Part shown: positions 10,330-22,281 of the stretch, one piece after another
Layout: every line of letters begins with the position of its first letter
How positions within the stretch are numbered: position 1 is the stretch's first letter
Made by a program: the position numbers and the translations under genes
Notes under the pieces: generated by a model
What the model saw: the letters and a program-made list of their open reading frames with translations, nothing else
What the model was told of the DNA's origin: nothing
The model's database searches: none
From: Evernia prunastri
Taxonomy: Eukaryota; Ascomycota; Lecanoromycetes; Lecanorales; Parmeliaceae
DNA: 64,000 bases
NCBI GenBank assembly: GCA_003184365.1
Contig: NKYR01000115.1
Coordinates: 61,454 to 125,453, forward strand
Direction: 5' to 3'

Positions 10330-11559
10330 GGGCGCCTTTCCCTCAACCTGCTTTCTTAGAGACGGCAGATCGCTGATAGTGGTAAAGCGCGGAGGGTGAC
10401 TCCTTTACAGCATTGAATTCTTTAATTTAAAGCTTCAACCCGTTCCAAGAAAATCATCCGGGACATAAGCGACGGGGGTCTCGATATTCTACAGGGAGGT
10501 GGAGTCGTGGAATGTTGCTCATGTCGGGCTATGGAGAGTTGGGGCCGCGGCCGGCTCTGGGGAAGGGAAAGTCCATTCTCGACGGAAGCCTCACTGGCTG
10601 AAGGCGAGTAATTCAGCCAACTGCAAAGACGCCAGCGGAGAAAGAAGATATCCAATGGTGATTTCTCGACGAGGGTGAGGTGATGACTGCTACATAGTGA
10701 GTAAAGCATCTTCATTTCATCGTGGGAGATGGAACACAGCTAATTTATCCTCAGGTTGCAAAGGCCTCTTTCATACCTTTTATAGGAAAAAATTCCACTT
10801 CTCGACTTCGACACTCAACGCTTTCTCCACTACTATTCTTTCTCAAATTTCACCGCATGTATGCAAAATCAGAACCGTTGAAATTTTCCTGTTTATCAGC
10901 GGCGAGACATAAGAGAAGGGATCAAGGAACCAGTCATGTCAAGTGAGGCCGATAATCCGGTCTATGAATTGAATACTCTTGTATATATGCCAGCCTAAAT
11001 AGTGTATCATGAAGTTGCAGGCCGTCTCTGCAAAATCTTCGGAGCATCTGGTCCAATAAAGATGCTCGAATGCTGTATCTGTGTGACTAGTGGAAAACAT
11101 CGATAGCCAGCACCTAGCCCTAACAACGACACGGACAACGGCGGATCTGATCCTATTTGAATCCAATAACGGGGGCAGCAATAGGCCTAGAATGATGGCG
11201 AATATGGTATCTGGCTGTGGATGTGGAGATGAATGAGTCAGTTGCAAAGCTCTTCCAACTAGCGAAGGATCAAAGTATTCTCGATTGTTACCTCGGCTGG
11301 GCTATCAGCAAACGAGAAAGTAGAGTGTATATCCAGACGCGATCGTAAGTGCGATCCATTCTCCTTGCTGCTAGAGATAGCAAGTAGATCATGCGCTGAT
11401 CATCATGATAGGAGCCAGAGAGATCCAGCGGAGCTGACATGAGGAACCTGACGCCCAACCAAGACTACACCGATCAAGATGCCGCGTTGACAGCCGGGAA
11501 CTCATGATACCACCGAGGCAGCCGAGGGTCAGGACTACCCAAGCACCAAGTGGTTATCT
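10330..11559. other. No supported gene
   Basis: A protein-like frame near 10440-10610 (basic start, then Gly-rich, Cys-containing) has no ATG and no known motif. The rest looks non-coding. An 22-codon ATG frame near 11440 precedes the next ORF. Confidence 0.35.
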
Positions 11560-11868
11560 ATGCTGGCCCTGTGTGGTACCTTCGCCCTCTTTCTTGGTCT
11601 TTTCGCTCCGCCCTATACAACCTTCTCAGAGACTATATCACCAATCATGCTCGCACCTCGACCGGATCTTCAAATGTATGTTATTCCTCGCCGCAATGTA
11701 CCAGCAGACAGAGGCCGAGAAAGGGAGTTAGGTCGCCGGACAGAAGCGCAGGGCAGAGGAAGAAGGCGAGGGGAGATGACAGTGAGGGCGGAGGTCATCG
11801 AGGATTCTGGGTTCCGTGATGCAATTTTGTCCCTTGTATTTGAGATTCTGGTGTTTCTTCTATACTGA
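11560..11868 (+). CDS. Hypothetical protein with one N-terminal hydrophobic segment
   Basis: A 102-codon ATG frame. Residues 1-17 are hydrophobic (MLALCGTFALFLGLFAP) and could be a signal anchor or a single membrane helix. The frame extends upstream without stops to about 11490 with a Lys-Trp border (STKWLSM), which resembles the start of a polytopic transporter cut short. The middle is Arg-rich, and a second hydrophobic stretch closes the protein. No family recognised; it could equally be a fragment of a decayed transporter gene. Confidence 0.25.
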   Translation: MLALCGTFALFLGLFAPPYTTFSETISPIMLAPRPDLQMYVIPRRNVPADRGRERELGRRTEAQGRGRRRGEMTVRAEVIEDSGFRDAILSLVFEILVFLLY

Positions 11869-12709
11869 CTTAGTATGTGCGTTAGCATGCAATGTAACGG
11901 TGCTCCAGTCCAGCATCGTGCTTGTGTAATCGTGACAGTTACTCAGAGGCAGAACTTGTGTAGCTCCCAGGCAAGTCCAGATAAAGGCTCATCATGGACA
12001 AAAGCAGCTCTTAGTATCATCTCGATGACAGCGTGAGAGTATAATAATATGCAATGTCAAAGCGAATGCTGGTGTAGGTGATGGTGGTTGCGTGACAACC
12101 TTCACTGATTGTAAAACGCGCCAAGACACTTCAGCCCTACAGTAAATCTCCTCGCTCTTGAGGGAAGGTACTCCTCTTGGCAAGTACCAGGCCCAAGATC
12201 AACGCATTGTGCGGCAACATGATAAGCTACTTATCGTTTGATAGACTAGGCCTGCATCCAGTGACCCGGAGTTGAAGACAGACGAGGACTAATTCACTTA
12301 GTGCGACTTGTGGGATGGTACTCACGGACTTAGAGAATAATTTACTCATTCCTGGTGAATAGCAAGACAGCTGACTTCTCAAGGACGCTGATGCGTAAGC
12401 TGTTCGACTACAGATCGGACCCACTGGACTCGAAGATCCAATGGCCAGCAGATTTGGCGTCATTCAAGACAGCTCCAATCTCAGAGCCTGTGACTTTTGT
12501 TGACCATGATTTGATGAAGGCAGTACAAGCTTACCTAAGTTCACTTAGAAACGTGATGAATTACTACGTGTATACTTTCAGAACGTCCCATTTCCTAAAC
12601 CAGTAGACTACCGCCTATCAAACTTTGAAAGGGGTGCCATTATGACTTTCTAAAAGGTACTATTGCTACGCGGCTACTATCGACCAACAGAGAGCTAATC
12701 TTGTGTTTA
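11869..12709. other. No supported gene
   Basis: Short frames only, for example one at 12355-12606 without ATG or domain. Base composition becomes more A/T-rich from here toward 14 kb. Confidence 0.35.
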
Positions 12710-13285
12710 GAGCTCGCTACTCTTATATTACCAGCAGAGATTAAATAGCTGGGTAACAGTATTTACACTGAGAATGAAATAAGGATAGATATCTCAGAGC
12801 TATCTCTACTTGCTCTCAATGCTCATGTCAAACCGGTCCCATTCCTCGTCGCTTCGACCTCGATTCCCTCTATCTGAGTCAGAGATGGTCAGCGATTTTT
12901 CTCATTGTAGCAATGGAATTTTGAGGTACAGGGCTCGTCTTTGTTTGCCAGAGACGAAATTCGTCACTTGAAATGCACATCTTCATCGTTAGATGTGATT
13001 GAGACTGATATCTATCTCTTCAGCGTCAACTGTGCAACGGGGCCTACAGAAAACGAGGCTGACAAAACAAATTATTAATTTTGGTATTTTACGCCGCTGG
13101 TTGACTTGCCAATTATCAATGAGCTCGTTGGGGTGCTCCAGTAAAATCTGCGGGCAGTGGTATCGATTAGCCCCCTTGCACTTCCTGCACCCCGAATATG
13201 CTAACCACATGAAGTCTACTAGTGCCGACCTCATTATGCTCTCTACGGTACGATTCCTAGAGGGTCAACCAACTTTATAATTCAG
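12710..13285 (+). pseudogene. F-box-like gene relic with several nonsense codons
   Basis: One piece reads ELATLILPAEIK, then TAG, then LGNSIYTENEIRIDIS, matching the LPxEIxxxIY start of fungal F-box-like proteins. It runs to a TGA at 12875-12877. A second protein-like piece covers about 12935-13074 (ARDEIRHLKC.. to TAA). A third, from about 13080 to 13285, is broken by three nonsense codons. Most breaks are TAG or TAA where CAG or CAA would restore glutamine, which fits C-to-T change. No functional product is expected. Confidence 0.45.
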
Positions 13286-14597
13286 TAGCGTTACCGGCAA
13301 ATTGAAAAGCAACGACCTGTCCTTGTCCCCTTCGAGCATTACCTTGATTGTCCAAAGCCATATCAATCGAAGAAATGCGCACCCATTTTCTTGAACCTTA
13401 CCTCTCTGACACCACCTACGATGAACGCCGGCCTACTTCACTATCCCTAAGGGGTGCGGATTGAAAGGGTGGGGGACCGAGGTTAGACCGCCGTTTATTC
13501 TTCTCCATGTTGAGAGGGGGGACTATATGTGGGAGGACACTATGCTGATGGCGATTAAGTGGCAGATAGCAAGCGGAGACGTAGCAGTCAAAAAATAAAG
13601 GTTTTGGGGGGGTGGGAGGGTTCTGGAGTCCAGCATTGGGCTTTTAAATTTCTTGCTAGAGGATATAAGGAGTGTGAAAGGAATCTTTGGCGCCAACTGA
13701 GGAGTTGAAAAAGATAAAGGATGAGGAGAAGAGGGCAGAAGGATGTAGGTGAGGTGGTATGTTATCTTTTTGGTTTCCATCATGTCATTCTATCATATGC
13801 TACAGTAGGTCAGTGTTCATTCAGGCAAGCTCTCCATAGTGAGAAATCGGCTTTCTGAGAGGAGCCAATCTGTACTCCTAATCATGTTCACCTTTGAGGA
13901 CATCCTCAACATCAATATCATTCATTGCCAAGTGCTTTGTATGCCTTACGGGTGACATTCACAGCGAGTATATTGATTTCAAGCAGACAACCGTGACTAT
14001 CTTAAGCACTAGAAGAGTTGTGGGTGTAATGAATTGTCTTACAATGTTAGTGATTTTCCGTTTGCGTTTGTCTCCTATTCTCCGCGGCTATACTTGCCTA
14101 TATTCCTCCGCCTTGCCGTAGGGCGTAGCGTTAGATTCTTGTCGCATCTTTCCAAACAACCTTGCCCGAAGGTCTCACTTCCCTTCCCACTCACCAAACC
14201 TCGATTTGCGAAGTACATTTTCTTGGCTATGATCTAGCTAAGGGCGTTCATTTCTGCGAATATCTTTCCCCGAGGTACGCGTTGCCAGCCACTCTAAGCT
14301 GCTCAAGGGCCAAAGTGCGAAGAGACTCGGATCGAGGCATAGACAAAGTGAGCGCTCCTCAGTGTCTTCTACCCCTCGTATTGATATTTTCGTAGTCGTC
14401 TCAAGCACGGCATACATGTTGCTACCCTAGGACTCGCCTGTCATACGTCGGTGGCTTTTCACTGGTTGCGTTCTCCGCCACTGATCGATGGGCAGATCAC
14501 ATTGCTCGCTATCCACACTCTCCTTTTAAGACCTCAATCAAAAGGCTAGATATCGGCATACGAAAATTGTCTCTTAGCCAGCCTTTACACCTTCCCT
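13286..14597. other. No gene seen; upstream region of CLA4
   Basis: The first half carries poly-G tracts (near 13608 and 13468) and no coding signal. The second half is presumed promoter and 5' leader of CLA4. Confidence 0.5.
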
Positions 14598-17500
14598 ATG
14601 GCGTCCTCTCAGGCTGCCCAGTAAGTGCCAGCAACCTTTAACGATGTTCAACCGCACTCCTCGGTAGCACTCCTAAGACCTCTCGTTTCATACGTGACTT
14701 TTGGGAGAATCCTGCGAGACAACTGTGTATCTATTTATGCCATCGATCGCTCTATATAGTCGTGGCTCAAGTAAATTTGCTAATATGTCATTGATCCACA
14801 GTCTCTATGGCGCCGGCCAATTCATGAACCCAGGACCTGCACCGCGCCCTCCTACTGATCGTGCTCGCTTGAACCTGATGCCTTCCACAGTCGGAGTTCC
14901 TGGGAACATGTCTCAGCTGAGCCTACATTCACAATCTCCGGCGGGACGTTCCATGAGCGATCTCACCAATAAGTCCTCCTTTTCGCGCTCTACAACCCCC
15001 ATGAACAACGAAGGAATAGGAGGTGTAGCTATACTTAAGGAAGGGCCTGCTCGCTGCAAAGATGGCTTGTTTTGGAAGCCGAGATATCTCGTTCTGCGGG
15101 CGTTCCAGCTCGATTTCCAGAAAGGTCAGGATGGCAAGGTCAGCACAAGCATCCAGCTGAAAGATGTCACCAATGTGTCTCGCAGCGAAAACACTCGTTT
15201 GTCTTTCGAAATCACGAGAGTCGCCAATGCTGGGATCAGTCCAGGTGCAAGTCCTGCGGCCATCCGTGAACTACCCCAGAAGACGATCATTTGCCAGCTC
15301 GAGACTGACGATGAGATCTATGAGTGGATCGACGCCATCTACAATCGTTGCCCGGGTATGGGTGGTGTTAGCAACCCGACGAATTTCTCACATCGCGTCC
15401 ATGTTGGCTTTGATCCTGTCAACGGTTCATTTGTGGGGCTGCCAACAGAATGGGAGCGTTTACTTACCGCTTCGGCCATCACGAAGGAAGACTACAAAAA
15501 GCACCCTCAAGCGGTCATTGAGGTTCTCGAATTCTACTCCGATATTACGAAGCGCCAGGAGAATCCGGATGCTTATCCCAGCCTGACACCTACGCCACCT
15601 ACAACCACGAAACAGAATATGCAGCTCGGCCATGGTGGAGGAGGAACTGCCATTGCACCACCAAGACCGCCACCGCCGAGCGGATCAAATCCAATGGGAG
15701 CGTACGGGCAACTGCAGCGTCCACCACAAGAAACCTCGCCTAACTCGCGAACCGGTACACCAACTTCACAACGAAACTTCTCCGGCAATGAGCGACCCTT
15801 CGAACAGAACAACAAGATGGGTATGGATCAGGAAATGCGTCGCGTTATGGAGGAAGAAGCTCGCAAGGTCAAGGCAGCCAAAGAGCAGCGTGAGCGCGAG
15901 CAGCGCGCAAAGGCTGATGCGGAGCGTCGTGATCAAGAAGCCTACAATTCAGCAATACCCAAGACACGTACGCCAATGGCAAAGCAGGAGATTGGCGGAT
16001 ATGGCGGTGGACCAAGCGACTCTCCAGAAACTCGATACAACCCTACAAGAAGTCCACCTTCCGCGCCAGGTGCCGACCGTACTCGCCAGCAGCCACAAGG
16101 CTCGTTAAGAGGGCCTACCGCTCTGCGTCAAGCTCCTCAGGCACCCAATGGCGTCAATGGCAATGCTCAATCAGTACCCCGAGCTCCTTTTGCCCAGAAG
16201 CCATCTTCGCCACATTCCCAATCTCTTCCCAATCAACATCCCTCCCTCCGCACGCAATCCAAGCCAGAGCAGCAGCGCCAACCATCTCCTGGTGCACGCG
16301 CTCAGATGAATGGCAACGATCGTAATCAGCCTGCAGCAAATTACGCACGCACAAACGGTGCCCAACCAAATAACGCTCCTCGAGCACAACCGCCAACTCG
16401 TCTTCCCGGAGCAGTTCAACCTGTAGAACCTCTCAATGTCAAGCAGCCAATGGGAGCATCAGGCCCAGACGCATCAGAGCCCCACAAACAAGCCGAGATG
16501 GCGCTGACTGGTAAACCTCCGGCTGCTGGTCACAAAAAGGAGGTGCGCATGTCGAGCATGACTGAAAGCCAGGTCATGGAGAAGTTGAAGCAGGTGGTGT
16601 CAAAGGACGACCCTCAGCTATCGTATAGCAAGCAGAAGAAAATCGGTCAAGGTGCTTCTGGATCTGTCTACGTTGCTAAGATTCAAGAAAACGCTATTTC
16701 TCCTGTTGCCAAGCGTCTGTACAAAACTATGGGAAGCAAGTCGCAGGTTGCCATCAAGCAGATGGATCTTCGTAACCAGCCACGGAAGGAATTGATTGTC
16801 AACGAGATCATTGTCATGAAGGAGAGTTCGCATCCCAATATTGTCAACTTCTTAGATTCATTCCTGCAAGAGGGCAACAACGAGCTGTGGGTAGTGATGG
16901 AGTTTATGGAAGGTGGTGCATTGACCGACGTGATTGAGAACAACCCTCATATCACAGAGGCACAGATCTCTACCATCTGCAACGAGGTATGCTGCCTGCC
17001 ATCACAGTAACACCTGAACGATGTCTAACCTTCTGGAAGACTTGCAAGGGCCTTGCCCATCCCCACAGCCAGAACATTATTCATCGAGATATCAAGTCCG
17101 ATAACGTCCTTCTCGATGCCCGCGGGAATGTCAAGATTAGTGGGTTTCCTGGTACTCCTTTCTCACTACTCCATACTAACAATTGCTCTCAGCCGATTTT
17201 GGATTTTGCGCCAAGCTCACAGATCAAAAATCCAAGCGCGCTACGATGGTCGGGACTCCTTATTGGATGGCCCCCGAAGTCGTTAAGCAAAGGGAATATG
17301 GCAGCAAAGTCGACATGTGGTCTCTTGGGATTATGGCCATTGAGATGATCGAGTCAGAACCCCCTTACCTCAACGAAGAGCCGCTCAAGGCCCTTTTCCT
17401 AATCGCCACCAATGGCACGCCTACTCTCAAAAATCCCGACAAGCTCAGTCGCGAGCTCAAGGTTTTCTTGAGCCAGTGTCTGACCGTCGAGGTTAAGAAT

Positions 17501-17608
17501 CGCGCCACTGCTCAAGAGATTCTGGACGGCGACTTCCTCAAACGCGGAGGATGCAGCCTGGCGAGCTTGGTTGACATGCTGAAATTTCGGACCGCTTCCA
17601 AGCATTGA
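14598..17608 (+). CDS. CLA4: Cla4-type p21-activated protein kinase (PH-CRIB-STE20 kinase)
   Basis: Ser/Thr kinase effector of Cdc42 and Rac that controls polarity, septin ring assembly and hyphal growth. Model: exons 14598-14620, 14802-16986, 17040-17139, 17193-17608; 907 residues. A PH domain spans about 80-191, the CRIB motif (NPTNFSHRVHVGFD) about 196-222, a long Pro/Gln-rich linker follows, and the kinase domain starts near 614 with GQGASGSV and the VAIK lysine near 659. HRD lies at 751-753 in exon 3, DFG at 771-773 in exon 4, then GTPYWMAPE. Kinase introns carry CTAAC-type branch sites. The start uses a 23-nt first exon (MASSQAA) and a 181-nt intron whose 3' end has GCTAAT..CCACAG; the longer frame in exon 2 has no upstream ATG in a better place. 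The PH plus CRIB order distinguishes it from Ste20. It converges on POS5. Confidence 0.95.
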
Positions 17609-18560
17609 GGCTAATGTTATGACCGAACCAAGCTATCGCGGCATGTATCATGCCTTTCAATGACTCGTTTGCCACGACGAATTTTAGACCGGAGTCGGTG
17701 GCGCTTCTTGACATCAACCCATCGCAGTGCATCACTACGGTGCTGTTCACACTTTACATTTACTAAAAACGGCGAATGGGATACACACAATGATACCTGG
17801 GCATCGGGAGGCTTTTTACTACGCACTCCAAGTTCGAGACCTCCCTCATGCTCGCGCAATGCGATCAGGAGGATTTTTTGTTGCGTGCATATCACGTCTG
17901 GATGGATTGAGAGGACGGAAATGATCAGCAGCTCAGGTTACAGCACCTCTTTTTTCAATATTAGCAGTTGAGTCACATAGTTTGCGTGATGATAGGTCCA
18001 CGTAGAGCATCTAGACTACTCAAGAAGACTGGTTCTCAAGCCACTAAAACTCGAGCTGCGTGCTGTGTCCTGTCTGTTTCCTTATCCTCATTACACAGGC
18101 AATTGAGTCTAATCATTGCTGCCCGTTTGCTGCAATATCAAGAAAAGAATAAAGCGAAGAGGTTTCTCCGGACGCTGGGTCTTATCTTGTCACGCAGCTG
18201 CGCAAATCCGTCAGATATCAGCCTTGCTCGTTTCGTCAGCTGGACGCTAGGGCGGACGGAAATTCACGGGTTAGGTGAGACAACTCACTCACTTAACTCT
18301 GCGACTTCACGGCTTGTATATTGAGTCTGCCGTGTGCGGAGGAGCAGCGATGGCGATGACTCGGTTTCGACTGCGCATATGGGGACAGGACTTTTTTGAA
18401 TCAGAGGCGCTGGGGTGGTAATGGATGGATTGGTAGGTTGGGAATGTTGCAAGGCGGAGGAGGGGGCCTGTTGGGGAGGGTATCAGCGTACGTAGCTTCA
18501 ATGGGAGAGTTGAGTTGGTGGATGCTTGCCTTCCGTAATGGAGACGATCCGTGTCCTCTT
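17609..18560. other. Convergent intergenic region CLA4/POS5
   Basis: Holds the 3' ends of two converging genes. Short frames are present, but none has a domain or convincing start. No repeat or RNA gene seen. Confidence 0.6.
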
Positions 18561-20000
18561 TCAACCGTTTTCCCCAAAGGGGTAATTAAATTTCAATAAC
18601 CCGTTCAAACCCCCAACCCACCCTTCGTCACCACTCGCTCCCTCTTTGCTACTGCCTCTCATCACACACGGTACACCTCCCATCCAGCCCTCGCCCTTCT
18701 CTCCAAGTTCCCCTTTCCTCCCAACACCTTCCCCCCATACTCTCAACCCCATGCCAGATCCGACACCCTTTTTCTGGTCCACTCCGTCGATACTGACGCC
18801 TACGCCTTCCTTTCCCCTACCGCTGACTGTGACTTCAACGACTGCCTCTGCTGGCAGTACTAATGGTCGGAAACTGAGACTGCGCGCACATATCGGCGTT
18901 ATCACTATGCCCTTGACTAAGGGATGCACGATACTCCCGCCAGCACTTAGCGAATACGCGGTCGATCCTGTGGGCGTGCTGATGATGAGGCCATCGGCGG
19001 AGGTAGACGTTAAAATGCGGCCGGATATGGAAATGGTCAGGTGCGTTAGGTGCGGTGAGGCTCCGCGGTGGAGGATGACTTCGTTGAGGGCGTGGAGGGC
19101 AGGAGGTGTTATTACTTCTCTGTCTGGGGAAGCTACAGCGACGCGGAGACGGTTGCGGAGGAGAACCCGGGCTGCGCGGCCTGGGCCCAAAGAGGCCCCT
19201 ATGTTTGGTGGCCAGCCTTCTTTCGATGGGATTGTGATTGGATGGGTAGCTTTCTGGGAATTGGGGGTTGCGGATACGGTCTGTTCGGGAGAGAGTATGG
19301 AGTGTCGCGAAGAGGGCGCTCCGGACATGTAGAGCTCCCTGAAAGCTTTCTTATGCTCTGGGAACTTCCATTCGTTGAGGAAACCAAGAGTGCCCATGCT
19401 GAAGGACAGTATAGGAGGGACGGTGGGCGTGGTAGCGAAAAGGGCGGATGCACGAAGGATCGTGCCATCGCCGCCGAAGGTTGCGGTTAAGTCGGCCTTT
19501 TGTGTAAGCAGGGAAGACAGGCATACGCCGTTCGAAGTAGTGGTGGTTTCTCGTGGCGTCGTGTAGAGAGGGAACGGAAGGAGGGTGTGGAGCTCGTATG
19601 CCGGTGCAGGCTCAAGAATGAAGGATATAGATGGGTACGTTGTGTGAACGTGTCTGCTCAGGGGGTCAGCGTCCGAGCCTTGAGTGGAAAGGCGAGCATG
19701 CTGAGCGTACTTGGCGAATTCCAGGACAGCTTGTGTAGTCTCGGGCGTATTTTCTTTCTTCACCAGCAATATATTCCTCGGTGGGGAAGGCCATCGGAGA
19801 GAAAGGAGGTCATTTCCCTTTGTCTCTGCGAGTGTGAGTACTAAAATCACATGTCTCTGCTTGTAGCTTGACTAACCGTGATAGCCAGGATGTATGCGCT
19901 CTGGAAGCTCCAGGAGGTGCTTGATCTCGCGCCTTCGTGGGGTGCTGGAGAATTGCCTTTGGCAAATGAAGGCGCACAATTTCCGTCGAGGAACCTTCAT
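18561..20000 (-). CDS. POS5: Mitochondrial NAD(H) kinase
   Basis: Phosphorylates NAD(H) with ATP to give NADP(H); the Pos5 branch works in the mitochondrial matrix and supports antioxidant defence and Fe-S metabolism. Model (minus strand): exon 1 19877-20000, intron 19826-19876 (51 nt), exon 2 18561-19825; 462 residues. The first 41 residues are basic and hydroxylated (MKVPRRK.., then RQFSSTPRRR), a classic presequence, followed by LLELPERIHPGY, typical of this subfamily. The catalytic core shows PPRNILLVKK, GGDGT at 159-163, NEVILHRG at 289-296 and TPTGSTAYS at 325-333. An Arg/Ser-rich insertion lies between GGDGT and NE. The C-terminal 60 residues are Gly-rich low complexity. The ATG at 20000 is the only one that gives the presequence. 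Confidence 0.93.
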
Positions 20001-20483
20001 GTTGATTCAGGACATGAAAAGCAATGCGACTGAGAGGAAACAAGTCGTTGACAAGATGTTGGAGCTTGCTGTGAGTGTGACAAGAGGGACGCACGCATAC
20101 CCTAGCCTTGACGTTCAGCCCTATCATCACATCTCCTCTCTAGGCCTGTGTTTGAGAAATGACGATGCGCACTGATTCCCAAAAACTCCTTACAGCCCAT
20201 CCGTCTCTACCATTGCTGAGAAGCCGCATAGCTCCAGCAATCGGAGCTTAAATGCATTGTTTCAGAGCTGGCCTTCCTCCCTTAAGCCTTCCTTCTCTAA
20301 AATATGGAGCTACCTCCGACTATAAGTGATCATACCAGTCACGCGTTGAATAAGGCTCCAAACATACACGTTGATTCTTTGCACGTCTCCTCCCTTTCAT
20401 AAACACATCTACTACAGTTTGTCACGTTTGTGTCCACCGACTTGTGCAGCACTGAGAACATCGCAAAAAGAAACAAGAGCACC
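20001..20483. promoter_or_regulatory. Divergent promoter POS5 / acyltransferase
   Basis: 483 bp separate the two start codons, so both genes must be driven from here. A TATA-like box (CTATAAGT) occurs near 20319 on the plus strand, in a position suited to the acyltransferase. No operator can be assigned. Confidence 0.5.
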
Positions 20484-21821
20484 ATGAGCCAAGCAATCCC
20501 AGAACCCATACCTGACCTTGGCGCCGGAAGCGCAGGCAAGGCAGCAGAACCTCATCCAGGAGGTCGAATCAAGCATGGAAGCTCTGTTCAGCTTCTCCGT
20601 CTTGCGGCCTTCACATCGTGGCTCAATACTTGTATTTTCACCATACATATCACCCAGATCCTTGGCTGGCCTCTCTACCTCGTAGACAAGGACTACTACT
20701 ACGCTTACATGGCTCTTACCAAGCAATCATTTGGACTAGTCGCCACCACAACAACTGCGTGGTTCAGTCCTACGGTCATAAGGGTCAGTGGGGACCGGAG
20801 CGTCCGGGGCCAGCTGCTGCAGACAAAAGATGGACGACTCGAGACTCGCTTCCCGGAACGATTGGTCATGATTGCGAATCACCAAATATACACTGAGTGG
20901 CTGTATCTTTGGTGGGTAGCATATACGAGCAATATGCATGGTCACGTCTACATCATCCTCAAAGAGTCCTTGAAATACATTCCCTTCATCGGCCCTGGAA
21001 TGATGTTCTACGGCTTCATCTTCATGGCGCGTAATTGGGCTAAGGATAAGACACGGATACATCACCGATTACAGAAGCTCGTCAAGGGGCGCCATGGTGG
21101 TCCGATGTCAGGAGTGTCCGGGATGGAATCTCTTGACCCGATGTGGTTGATAATCTTTCCCGAAGGAACCAATCTCTCGGCGAATACTACGAGACAAAGT
21201 CAGAAATGGGCCGATACCCAAGGAATTAAGAACCTGGAACATCAATTATTACCTAGGAGCACAGGCTTGCTGTATTGCTTGCAGGAGCTAAAGAGTACAG
21301 TTGATTGGGTGTATGATTGTACCTTGGCATATGAGGGCATACCGTGAGTTGTTTCTCCTTCTTCTTGTCGTAGAAATTGACACTCTGCCAGCCGCGGAAG
21401 CTTCGGCCAAGATATATTCACACTCCGCTCGACTTACTTCCAAGGACGGCCGCCAAAGTCTGTTAACATGTACTGGAGGCGAATTGCTGTTTCCTCAATT
21501 CCTGTGGATGATTCCCAGGAGTTTGACCTATGGCTCAGGAATCAATGGCAGGAGAAAGAAAATCTGCTAGAGTATTTCGCCCAAAATGGTCGCTTTCCTG
21601 CAGATGATGGTCATGACTCAGAAGGAGAGCCTGCCATTAACGGCAACTCCGGCGCCCAGGTCCTGAAAGGGGCAGGATTTATTGAAACCGAAGTAAAATT
21701 GGCGCACTGGTATGAGGTCGGACAGATCTTCGTAGTGCTGGCTGCTTTTGCTCTTGTGTTCAACGTTCTGGCGAAGGCTTGGAATCTGGTTCTTTATGGT
21801 AGTCTAGCCGGTCATGGATGA
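20484..21821 (+). CDS. PlsC-family lysophospholipid acyltransferase (AGPAT3/LCLAT1-like)
   Basis: Membrane acyltransferase that moves an acyl group from acyl-CoA to a lysophospholipid, probably in the ER or lipid-droplet-linked membranes; yeast relatives are Cst26/Psi1 and YDR018C. Model: exons 20484-21343 and 21392-21821, intron 48 nt; 429 residues. The frame extends upstream to a GTG at 20430, but the ATG at 20484 in context AGCACCATGAGC is the natural start. An N-terminal hydrophobic segment spans about 35-65. The catalytic block reads NHQIYTEWLYLWW at about 132-144; the usual acidic partner Asp is Glu here. The second block FPEGTNLS is near 225-232. C-terminal part contains GRPPKSVNMYWRR, typical of the subfamily, and a last hydrophobic helix near 395-425. 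Substrate cannot be read from sequence. Confidence 0.88.
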
Positions 21822-22281
21822 GAGGAGGTGTTAGCAGCTCGGCCGCAGCAGTCTCTAATTGAATTGCGTTCTAGGACATTTGAAAGAGACGGAATTCATG
21901 AGGATCGAGCGCGATGTGTCTCAACTCTTGTCATCTATTTTCTTGGCGATGATGACTCGCTCGAGCATTGAACCTGCGGCGTTACTTCGGAGCGCACTAA
22001 CTTCATGTGCATTAGCGAAATCCCCACGGATCTATGTTCACCCGTCTCATGGAACCTTTCGCAACACTTTCGCCCTTGCTTTGTGCTCAGTATCACTTGT
22101 TTTAGGGCTTTTCCAGATCCTGCGCTTGCAGAACTCTCATCTTAATCGCCGGTGTCTAGGAAATCTATTGTGGAGCTACGCCATTCTCTACATGCGTGAG
22201 TTCGAACAATCTTGATCGGACATCGCCCCAGGACGGCTGGTCCTCCTAACTCTCACCTCACTTGCGCTTCGCCAACACATT
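21822..22281. other. Intergenic, CTR9 upstream region
   Basis: 460 bp between two genes on the same strand. An ATG frame at 21898-22215 with a hydrophobic middle exists but shows no family signature; it is most simply leader or promoter sequence of CTR9. Confidence 0.5.

Noticed and set aside
14701..14801. Upstream in-frame extension of CLA4 exon 2
   Set aside because: Begins with TTG; the ATG at 14598 with a clean intron to 14801 gives a better start.
18646..19332. Plus-strand frame of 228 codons over POS5
   Set aside because: Fully inside the catalytic exon of the NAD kinase on the other strand.
20430..20483. N-terminal extension of the acyltransferase
   Set aside because: Begins with GTG; the ATG at 20484 has good context.
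21898..22215. Small membrane protein upstream of CTR9
   Set aside because: Hydrophobic patches only, no family signature, and it abuts the CTR9 start as a leader would.
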